Shown one piece after another: positions 37,800-45,086 of a stretch of DNA of 64,000 bases (positions are counted from its first letter, which is position 1; each line of letters starts with the position of its first letter). The notes under the pieces are model-generated. The model was not told the origin of the DNA. It did not search any database and saw nothing but the letters and a program-made list of their open reading frames with translations. The stretch is taken from assembly GCA_021654635.1 (NCBI GenBank), contig AP025179.1, positions 3,162,001 through 3,226,000 on the forward strand. The letters run 5' to 3'. This stretch comes from Mycobacterium kiyosense. GTDB taxonomy: Bacteria; Actinomycetota; Actinomycetes; Mycobacteriales; Mycobacteriaceae. A program made the position numbers and the translations under genes.

Positions 37800-39298
37800 C
37801 CGCTCCGGTGTGGATGGCCGCCCCGCCCGAGGTGCACTCGACGCTACTGAGCAGCGGCGCCGGATCCGGACCTTTGCTGGCCGCCGCGGCGGCCTGGGCT
37901 GCGCTGGGCGCCGAGTACGCCGCCGTCGCCGCCGAGTTATCCGCCGCGGTCGCCGCCGTGCAGGCCGGCTCCTGGGAGGGGCCGACGGCCGCGGCGTACA
38001 CGACGGCCCATGTTCCCTATCTGGCGTGGCTGACCCGCATGAGCGCGGACAGCGCCGGCGCCGCCGCGCGACACGAGGTGGCCGCAGCCGCCTACTCGGC
38101 GGCGCTCGCGGCGATGCCGACGATGGCCGAACTGACGGCCAACCATGTCCTGCACGGCGTATTGGTCGCGACGAACTTCTTCGGCATCAACACCATCCCG
38201 ATCGCCGTGAACGAAGCGGACTACATCCGGATGTGGGTCCAGGCGGCCACCACGATGAGTGTCTACCAAGCGGTTTCGTCGGCCGCGCTGACCAGCGCGG
38301 CACCGGCGGAACAGTCGCCGCAGATACTGGCCGCGCAAGCGGCGCCCGCCGAACCGGCGACGACACCACCCACCGATCCCATCGAAGAGCTACTGGCCTG
38401 GTCCGAGCACTTCACCAGCATGTACCGGGCGCTCAAGGGCCTGATCCTCGACCCGTTCGGCACGGTCATCCAGCTGATCACCGACTTCGCCACCAACCCG
38501 GTAGCCGCCTTCACCACCTGGCTGCCGCTGATCTATGTGTTTCTCTACGCGGCCACCTTCGCGGTGATGGGTACGCCCATCTACAACGCGATCGCGGCAC
38601 CCTTCGGGGTGATCCCGCTCGCGTTGGCGCTCTGCACCATCACGGTAGCCGCCGAGGTCCCCGCCGAACTGGTTGCCGAGGTCCCGGCGGTACCGGCCGA
38701 GCAACACATCACCCCGGTTGTGAGCATCACCCCGGCTCTGACCACCGCCGGCGTGGCGCCCGCGCCGAGCAGCCTGCCGGCCCAGGCGCCGGCGGCCACC
38801 GCCACCGCGACCGCTCCCCCGCCCTCCGGCTTCCAGGGATTCGCCTACCTGGTCGGCGGTCCAGGACCCGGTCCCACCATGGGACCGGCGCTGCGCACCA
38901 GGGCGAGCGCAAGCGCACCGGCGTCGGGGATCGCTGCCGCCAGTGCCGCATCGGCGGCTGCCAGTGCCAGAGCCAAGGCTCGCCGACGCCGCCGCGGCGA
39001 TGTCAAGAACCGCGGCTACCGCGACGAGTACCTCACCCTGGATGACGCGCCGAACTGGACCCCGGAAGAGACGCCGACCGACGACGTCACCGGGTCCGAC
39101 GCCGGTGCCGGGTCACTCGGATTCACCGGCACCGCAACGAAATCCAGCATCCGGGCGGCAACCGGGTTGACCACCCTGGCCGGCGACTCGTTCACCGATC
39201 GGCCGAGGTTGCCGATGATGCCCGGGACGTGGCCCCCCCGACCCCGCCGACGCCGCGGAAACCCAGTAGCGCTAGCGGCCTACCGCCAGGCCGGCTGA
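37796..39298 (+). CDS. PPE family protein, PPE-PPW subfamily
   Basis: A 500-residue intact PPE protein. The PPE domain spans about residues 1-170 (MTAPVWMAAPPEVHSTLLSS, WEGPTA, LVATNFFGINTIPIAVNEAD). A hydrophobic centre near 215-290 is followed by an Ala/Pro-rich linker, a basic cluster (ARAKARRRRRGD), LGFTGTATKS, the PPW signature PRLPMMPGTW and an arginine-rich tail (PPRPRRRRGN). It is paralogous to the riboswitch-controlled PPE gene at 1872. Export through an ESX pathway is expected from the family. The basic clusters resemble nuclear-localisation-like stretches reported for PPE2, but that is only a resemblance. It borders the accessory island downstream. Confidence 0.93.
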   Translation: MTAPVWMAAPPEVHSTLLSSGAGSGPLLAAAAAWAALGAEYAAVAAELSAAVAAVQAGSWEGPTAAAYTTAHVPYLAWLTRMSADSAGAAARHEVAAAAYSAALAAMPTMAELTANHVLHGVLVATNFFGINTIPIAVNEADYIRMWVQAATTMSVYQAVSSAALTSAAPAEQSPQILAAQAAPAEPATTPPTDPIEELLAWSEHFTSMYRALKGLILDPFGTVIQLITDFATNPVAAFTTWLPLIYVFLYAATFAVMGTPIYNAIAAPFGVIPLALALCTITVAAEVPAELVAEVPAVPAEQHITPVVSITPALTTAGVAPAPSSLPAQAPAATATATAPPPSGFQGFAYLVGGPGPGPTMGPALRTRASASAPASGIAAASAASAAASARAKARRRRRGDVKNRGYRDEYLTLDDAPNWTPEETPTDDVTGSDAGAGSLGFTGTATKSSIRAATGLTTLAGDSFTDRPRLPMMPGTWPPRPRRRRGNPVALAAYRQAG

Positions 39299-39312
39299 AC
39301 AACGCCCGCCGA

Positions 39313-39375
39313 GTCGCCGGGTGTGGGGCCGGGAATCACCAGGTCCGCGAACGCGGCCGGCCCCCACCCGGCGAC
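39313..39375. terminator. Long stem-loop after the PPE gene
   Basis: GTCGCCGGGTGTGGGGCCGG and CCGGCCCCCACCCGGCGAC form a near-perfect inverted repeat of about 19 pairs with one bulged base and a loop of about 24 bases. It starts 15 bases after the PPE stop. No T-run follows. It can serve as a transcript end or RNA-stability element. The rest of the gap to 39585 shows no supported gene. Confidence 0.5.
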
Positions 39376-39585
39376 GGTTCTCACAGGATGCAGAGCAACC
39401 ATATATCTGGCGTTTGCTGGTGTGGGTCGGCACGGTTACGAGTGTGAAAAAACTTAGCCTGACCAGCACCGATCCGGCACAGCCCGAACATGCCCAACGG
39501 GACCAACTGCGGACCAGAAGCTCCATGGTGGGATCTCCACGAAGGCGCACGAGAGCGGGCGTGTGCTTCAGTTGCGTACGTGACC

Positions 39586-40424
39586 ATGCCGCCCACAAGG
39601 CAGGTGTTTGTGCAGCGATTCGTTGACACGAGCTACCTCTACACTGCGGCCTCTATCAGAGCGCGTTTTGTCGTCCCCGGACCAGGTGGCTTTGAGCTTG
39701 AAGACCTCCACCCAAGGAGTGGTACAGCCTTTATCGTGCACATGGGAAATGCATTTCACTTTGTCACGAACCGCCACGTACTTGACTGGAATTGCAGGCA
39801 AGCAATGGACGCCGACCTTCGACCAGGCGCACGACTTCAGTCAGTTGAGGTTCGCGGATTCACCCAGCCAGAAGATTTGAGTCAAGCTCCAATCCCATGG
39901 ACCTATTCGCAAGGGGCGTCGAGTATCAGCTTGCGTCTGACCCATCGACTGATCTTGCGGTCATCAGTCCCCCGCCGAGTTCCCTTCCCACCCCGATCAT
40001 TGCTGGCAGGCCCCGACTCAACTTCCTCGAATCAGACCTGCTGGCAACGAAATCCGAACTTGACTTGCTAATGCCGGGCGAGGAGGTCTTCATTGCCGGA
40101 TACCCCGGCATCACGGTCGCGAGTGAACGTCCAGTCCTTGACACCGGGATTATCTCTAGCGATCCCCGGTACCCGGCGAGCTTTGGCCGAGCTGAGCTAG
40201 GAGACTCTGTACTCTGTCAGTCCTTCAGTTGGGAAGGCATGTCGGGCGCTCCGGTGTTGAGTTTCTCCGAGGTGCTTGGCAGAGGGAAGCTCATTGGTAT
40301 TAACGCTGGCCATGTTAGAGATTCGACCTATAACGCAGGCGGAGTCATCTCCCACTTCGTTCGTTCGAGCGCACTGATCGAACTTCTCGAACGGGTCAAC
40401 CGAGACCGAGCACTCTTGCAATAG
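39586..40424 (+). CDS. Trypsin-like serine protease, frameshifted as assembled
   Basis: The first frame holds the histidine block SGTAFIVHMGNAFHFVTNRH (catalytic His about residue 64). The second frame, from about 39915, holds the aspartate block DPSTDLAVISPPP and the serine block SWEGMSGAPVLS. The full triad is therefore present once the missing base in GGGG (39913-39916) is restored, giving about 279 residues. No signal peptide is apparent with the ATG at 39586. ATG 39490 is an alternative start. Base composition is visibly less GC-rich than the flanking genes, suggesting acquisition. Such proteases occur near effector or defence loci. No substrate is evident. Confidence 0.75.
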
Positions 40425-40655
40425 GGCAGGCCCCCGCACCTTGGTCGTGGTTGACGCGGGGGGCCAAGGCTTGGATGCCGCGCCTAAGTACTCAGCGGCG
40501 TCAAGGCTGCGATCAGCTCACCTACTGCCGCTGCGTCGAGGCAGCCGCCGCCGATCACGGCAAGGTGTCGCGTTGCCCTCGCGATCCTGCCAGCCGCCCA
40601 GAACGACGGTGATCAAACTGTGAGACCTTTCCGCCGGTTGGAAGAGTGAAATATC

Positions 40656-40769
40656 ATGAATAGCACCCGGATGCGGACAGTGCGGAGGGGGCCTCAGGTC
40701 AGAATCACCGAGCACAATCGCGTGCCACAACCTGTCAAGAGTCTTGTAAAAATGGGGGTCGTCGCGTGA
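40656..40769 (+). CDS. Possible 37-residue ORF overlapping the next gene start
   Basis: ATG 40656 opens a short basic frame (MNSTRMRTVRRGPQVRITEH...) that ends with TGA overlapping the GTG start of the Imm61-like gene (GTGA). There is only a modest ribosome binding site (GAAGAGTGA). It may be a coupling ORF or chance. The preceding gap 40425-40655 shows no supported feature. Confidence 0.25.
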   Translation: MNSTRMRTVRRGPQVRITEHNRVPQPVKSLVKMGVVA

Positions 40770-41842
40770 CGGATGAGCCACGCACTACAGGTATCGAATT
40801 CACGCGAGAGTTGATCGAGTGGTCCGAGTTGGCCGGCTATGCGTTGACCGCTGCGTCTGTCACCGCCGACGGGCGGGCTATTTTCTGGACCGATCCGGGG
40901 GGCGAGATCCGGTATTTTGTCGGAAGCCGCGAGGACGGGTGGCTGGTAATTAACAGTTCCGAGCGTATGGGCCTTGAACAATTCGAGGTCGCCGTACGCT
41001 CCTACGCTGCGCTCGAGCGGTATTTATACGGGACATTCGGCGTAGATGTAAGAAGTCGTCTCCGGCTGCCGCGATTAACTTTTCCGCGCAACCTGAACCC
41101 AGGGTATGACGTCCGCAACGTGGAATTCGAGAACGTCAGCCGACAGGCGCTGATTGATCCCTCGGGAGAGACCGTGGCGATTGGCTGGCTGAATTCCGGT
41201 ATCACCGATCTGGCGGAACTCTCGTTGTATCTGGCTGTGTCGGTCGCTGACATCCAAACGTCCTTTCAGAGCCCGGATGGTCAGCCGTTGTTCGGTTTGT
41301 GGCAGCCCCGTCCGGTGACGAAGCCGGAACCGGCCCCGGCGCGGCACCTTCCGGAGGGTGTCACCGAGTCTGACGTGCGCGAGTTGGTGGATCTGATCGC
41401 CCGCGACGAGTACGTCAACGGCGTTAGCGAGGACGTGATCGCGCACCGGCGCTCGCGGCAGCATCCGAAGCCGACGATCCGCCGCGATGAGTCCTGGACA
41501 GGTTTTCTCTATTTCTTCTACGTCGGCCAGGGCTACCGAGAGAGCTCGGGGTTCCGCTACGGCGTGGGGCCGGCGGCACAACCCGTCAGGGTGCCATTCG
41601 GGGTGACCGACGAGACGGAAAAACAGATCAGAAGCACGCTGGCCCGTATCCGCGACGCGGCCGATCTGCCCCGCGAAGGCAGCTGGAACGCGGCGGCGAT
41701 CGTCTACGACCGCGCCTCGGGCCGGGGGATGGCGCACTTCTTCTACGGCCCTGACGCCGAGAAATGGCAACTGAGCCCGGACAACGCCGATCAGATCGCC
41801 GACCAGGGCCTGGCCCTGCTGCGCCAGCTGCAGGGCCGCTGA
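40766..41842 (+). CDS. Imm61-like immunity protein with additional C-terminal domain
   Basis: A 358-residue protein. The first 150 residues show the pattern I associate with immunity protein 61: ELAGYALTAASVTADGRAIF, WTDPGGEIRYFVGSREDGWL, RMGLEQFEVAVRSYAALERY. The rest (GFLYFFYVGQGYRESSGFRY, AAIVYDRASGRGMAHFFYGP) resembles other polymorphic-toxin immunity or chaperone-like folds. No signal peptide is present, so it should act in the cytosol by binding a toxin. No partner toxin is visible in the window. The gene starts with GTG after GGGGGTCGTC and is separated from the next by three bases. A YbjN/CesT-like peptide-binding chaperone is an alternative. Confidence 0.6.
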   Translation: MTDEPRTTGIEFTRELIEWSELAGYALTAASVTADGRAIFWTDPGGEIRYFVGSREDGWLVINSSERMGLEQFEVAVRSYAALERYLYGTFGVDVRSRLRLPRLTFPRNLNPGYDVRNVEFENVSRQALIDPSGETVAIGWLNSGITDLAELSLYLAVSVADIQTSFQSPDGQPLFGLWQPRPVTKPEPAPARHLPEGVTESDVRELVDLIARDEYVNGVSEDVIAHRRSRQHPKPTIRRDESWTGFLYFFYVGQGYRESSGFRYGVGPAAQPVRVPFGVTDETEKQIRSTLARIRDAADLPREGSWNAAAIVYDRASGRGMAHFFYGPDAEKWQLSPDNADQIADQGLALLRQLQGR

Positions 41843-41845
41843 ACC

Positions 41846-43360
41846 ATGGATGCGAGCCAGGCGATCGCAGCGGTGACCGAGCACATCCGCCGGGTAGGGC
41901 TGGACTACCCCACCGCCGGGTTGGCGGCCGATCGGTTCGAGGCGGGCTGGTCGGTGTACGCGCCGGTCGAGGTCGACGCCAGCGATCCGATAGCGTTCCT
42001 GGGCATGCCGGTGGGCCGGGCGGTCTTCGTGGTCGGCGATTGCGGCCGTATCGAGCAGGTGTCGTCCTCGACGCCCCCGCAGGCTGCACGTCGGGGTTGC
42101 GCCGAGCAGGAGCGGGTCCTGGCCCAGCGCCGCGTCGACGGCGACGATTTGATGGGTCAGCTCGCGGATGCGTTCGGCGCGGTCTCCGGGCGGCAGCCCT
42201 CGGCAGCCGGATTAACCCTCGTGGATGACTGCACACCAGCCGACGCCGCCGCAGCATCGCGCGACAAGCAGATCGATGCGCAGGCCGCCACGTTGCTGGA
42301 CCCGATCGTGCAGGAGTTGGCGGTGCTGGGTCCGCCCGGCTGGCAAGCGTTCACCGCCGTATTCGCATTGACGGTGGTTGCAGGGACCGCCGCGTGCTGG
42401 TTCACCGCCGCCGAGGGCGCCACGACACCGGTAGCGGTGCCTGAACCAGTGCTCAGGCGGGTGCGGGATTATCGTCACCTCAGCGCGCAGATGTCGGCGG
42501 GCCCCTGGTGGCGGCTGATCATGACCGTCACCCACCAGGGGCAACTGCGGGCGAGCTATGACTACGGCGATCAGCCCTTGCCCGAAGATCAGCTGCAACC
42601 CGCCGAGAATTACCGCGCCGACATCCAGACCTACCCCCCGACCCAGCCTGCCGGTGTGGCTGGCCGGCTATCTGGCCGGCCCCGCCGCGCAGGGACGCAC
42701 CCCCGCGCAAGCCGCCGCCGCGGTGCTGGCCGACGCCGCCGCCGGGCGGGGACCGACCCCGAGACCGACGACATCGAGCCCCTACCCGACACCTGGACCC
42801 GCTGGGCGGTGCTGTCCGCCGTCTACGCCGGGGCACGGTCGCAATGGGGGCCGCGGATCGCCGCCGCAATGGCTTGGTATGAGTCGGATGCGCACAGCGG
42901 GTCCACGCTGTACGTGCTGCCAGGCGAGCGCGCCGTGTTGTCCGGCGGGCGATGGAACTCCCCGCTACTGGCCACCGCCTACCAGCAGCAGCAACCCCTG
43001 CCCGAGCTGTATGCCGGTGCACCCGAGTGGGTGACCGACAGCGTCCTCAACACCCGCAACCAGAACGGGTTGCTGAGTTTGTGCTACTGGTGGACAGCCG
43101 GCCGCTGGTGGCGCGCCCGCACCGACACCTTCGACGAGCTCGACGAGCCGCTGCCTGCCATCTGGACACCCGAGGAAACCGTGACCGCCATGGTCGGCGT
43201 CACCGGCCCCGAGGTCGAAGACGCTTGTCGCACACTGCTTTGGGCGGCCGGCGAGCGGTCTGCAAGTCGCGAACTCTTGCTGGCCGTCTTCGCCGGCTAT
43301 GGCGACTGCGACATCGACGCCGCTTACCACCAACTGAACCTGGCCGGCCTCACCCGATGA
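41846..43360 (+). CDS. Imm35/YrhB-like domain protein with compensating frameshifts
   Basis: A 504-residue open frame. Residues 1-80 form an Imm35/YrhB-like domain (DRFEAGWSVYAPVEV, VGRAVFVVGDCGRIEQVSS). The remainder is not recognised. Residues of about 265-305 read as an implausible Arg/Gly-rich stretch (RLSGRPRRAGTHPRASRRRG). The next frame of the same DNA reads SLPVWLAGYLAGPAAQGRTP then QAAAAVLADAAAGRG and rejoins the main frame. An extra C in CCCCCC (42633-42638) and a missing G in GGGG (42748-42751) would explain this, so the true protein probably contains that other-frame segment. It is coupled by ATGA overlap to the next gene and likely belongs to the immunity cluster. Confidence 0.65.
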   Translation: MDASQAIAAVTEHIRRVGLDYPTAGLAADRFEAGWSVYAPVEVDASDPIAFLGMPVGRAVFVVGDCGRIEQVSSSTPPQAARRGCAEQERVLAQRRVDGDDLMGQLADAFGAVSGRQPSAAGLTLVDDCTPADAAAASRDKQIDAQAATLLDPIVQELAVLGPPGWQAFTAVFALTVVAGTAACWFTAAEGATTPVAVPEPVLRRVRDYRHLSAQMSAGPWWRLIMTVTHQGQLRASYDYGDQPLPEDQLQPAENYRADIQTYPPTQPAGVAGRLSGRPRRAGTHPRASRRRGAGRRRRRAGTDPETDDIEPLPDTWTRWAVLSAVYAGARSQWGPRIAAAMAWYESDAHSGSTLYVLPGERAVLSGGRWNSPLLATAYQQQQPLPELYAGAPEWVTDSVLNTRNQNGLLSLCYWWTAGRWWRARTDTFDELDEPLPAIWTPEETVTAMVGVTGPEVEDACRTLLWAAGERSASRELLLAVFAGYGDCDIDAAYHQLNLAGLTR

Positions 43361-44013
43361 GTGACACCGCCTGGACGATTACCGGATTCATCCTGGTCGG
43401 CCTCGGTGTGTTGGCCGTCGTCGGGTTTGCTCCGTTTTTCTTCATGACCGGCGACTCCAGCCACGGCAGGCAGTACGCGAAGCCGGAGGGGCTACTCGTC
43501 ATCGCCGCGGTCATCGGCCCGCCGGTATTGATCAGTGCGATCTACATCACCGCAATAGTCTTGGCGTGCAAAGCATCCGGTCCCACGGCACACTACCCAT
43601 GGATCGTCGCGCTGATCGGCGGGCCACTGTGGTTTGCCCTCGTCGGCGCGGTCGGCTACGCCAAGGGCAACCTCATGTACTGGCTGCCCCGATCCCGCAA
43701 CGCTGCCCCCCACGGCTCAACATGGACCGGCGCACCCCTGACGTCCAGCGACGCCCTCGCCGTGCTCGAGCGCTGGGCCGCCCACCAAAGCCTCGGCATC
43801 ACCGTCCATGACATGCAGACCGACCGATTCCCCTACGGCTGGACCATATACACGTCCGGTGCGGCCGGCAACGCGCAGACCGCCCTGGACACCGGCGCGC
43901 CGGTCTACCTGGTCGGCGACTCCGGCGCCGTCTGCAGGTACACGTCGGGAAACCTGCAGGACATTCGAAAACAGTTCAGCCGAGCCGAAATACGACGCCG
44001 AACCCGCGACTGA
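43357..44013 (+). CDS. Membrane protein with C-terminal Imm35/YrhB-like domain
   Basis: A 218-residue protein. Three hydrophobic segments (TITGFILVGLGVLAVVGFAP, LLVIAAVIGPPVLISAIYIT, WIVALIGGPLWFALVGAVGY) precede a soluble C-terminal domain, DRFPYGWTIYTSGAAG followed by GAPVYLVGDSGAVCRYTSGN. That domain is recognisably similar to the N-terminus of the preceding protein (GW.VY, VG.AVFVVGD.G.I..). It thus looks like a membrane-anchored paralogue of the same immunity-type domain. The ATG overlaps the previous stop (ATGA), so the two are translated together. Confidence 0.65.
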   Translation: MSDTAWTITGFILVGLGVLAVVGFAPFFFMTGDSSHGRQYAKPEGLLVIAAVIGPPVLISAIYITAIVLACKASGPTAHYPWIVALIGGPLWFALVGAVGYAKGNLMYWLPRSRNAAPHGSTWTGAPLTSSDALAVLERWAAHQSLGITVHDMQTDRFPYGWTIYTSGAAGNAQTALDTGAPVYLVGDSGAVCRYTSGNLQDIRKQFSRAEIRRRTRD

Positions 44014-44064
44014 ACCACACGGCACGGGCTTACCGCAGCTGCGGCCCGAGTTGGGTCATTTGGC

Positions 44065-44612
44065 TTAGTGCCTTGAGTTCGTGGGCTTGAGGGCGTCGAG
44101 TATTGCCTCGACCTCGGGGTTCAGTGCTGGCGGGTAGGTGGCGATGACGCCGTTGATGTCGATGGTGGCGTTGCGCAGGGGTTTGAGGGTACGCAGGAAC
44201 CGTCGCAGTGAGAGTCCGGTTCGGGTCTGGATTTCGCGGCTCAGGGCCAGGGCGGTGAACACGATGGTCAGGTGGGCTTCGATGGCATCGCGGGTGCGAG
44301 CGAACATCGGTCGGGCGGCGAGGTCGGATTTCGACATCCGGAAGGACTGCTCGACTCGCCACAAGTCTGATAGCTGGCGATGACCTCGGTAGCGGGCATG
44401 CGGGCGGCTTCGATGTTGGTGACGTAGCCCTTGAGGCCGACGAGATGGCGTGCCCGCTGCAGCGAGGCCTCGTCGAGTTCTCCGTTGCGGGTTTTGACGA
44501 ATCGTGGTGTGCGGGCGGCCTTGTCGCCGGCCACGACCGCGCGGGCCTTTGTTCCTGCAGGTTCAGCGTCTTGGTGTCGCGCACCGCGCGTTTGGTCGAG
44601 TACGCCCACACC
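44065..44612 (-). pseudogene. C-terminal remnant of an IS1634-type DDE transposase
   Basis: The reverse strand reads VWAYSTKRAVRDTKTLNLQE, then after a frame change ARAVVAGDKAARTPRFVKTR and RARHLVGLKGYVTNIEAAR, and after a second frame change LWRVEQSFRMSKSDLAARPM plus DAIEAHLTIVFTALALSREI, ending at TAA 44065. These are C-terminal blocks of IS1634/IS4-like transposases, including the WRVEQSFR..K region. The N-terminal half and the far end are missing, and two frameshifts are present. It abuts the integrase remnant directly. Confidence 0.8.
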
Positions 44613-45086
44613 ACAGGTACAGGTGGCCAACGGCGGCGGCGAGGACATTAGCCCGCCGAAGTTCGGCAGCGAGAGGACCGTCTACGTGCCCGAGGAGTTG
44701 GTTCAGATCCTCGCAGAGCATGTTCGCCTTCACGTTCCAGGCGATGATCCAGACCGGTGGATGTTCACGGACCGACGCGGCATACCTCTGCACCAGAACT
44801 CGGCGGATTACCTGTAGAGGCAGACCCGGAGGAAAGCAAAGGTCGCTTACCGCCTGCCTATGCCTCAGGGCTGATCGCCGCCGGGTGCGACGTGGTCACC
44901 GTCCAGCGGGCCATGGGTCACGGCGCAGCCAGCCTCACCCTGAACACCTACTCGCACCTATGGCCGAAGGCAGAGGACCGGACGCGTAACGCTGCGGCCC
45001 AGATGCTCACCGAGGCACTTACTGCGGACCGGGCGCGGACCCAGGCGCAGCAAGTGCCTGATGACCTCGACTCTCACAGGATGTAG
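44613..45086 (+). pseudogene. C-terminal remnant of a tyrosine recombinase (phage-type integrase)
   Basis: The frame reads QVQVANGGGEDISPPKFGSE then RTVYVPEELVQILAEHV and FTDRRGIPLHQNSADYL, stops at an in-frame TAG (44815-44817, where TGG is expected), and continues after a small deletion as AYASGLIAAGCDVVTVQRAM then GHGAASLTLNTYSHLWP. The deletion removes the HxLRH catalytic block, while the later GH and the nucleophile tyrosine in NTYSHL remain. It cannot be active. Its end overlaps the 3' end of the glutamine synthetase gene by 13 bases. Confidence 0.82.

Noticed and set aside
44030..44048. CCGCAGCTGCGG palindrome as an IS terminal repeat
   Set aside because: Short and without a matching partner at the other, deleted end.
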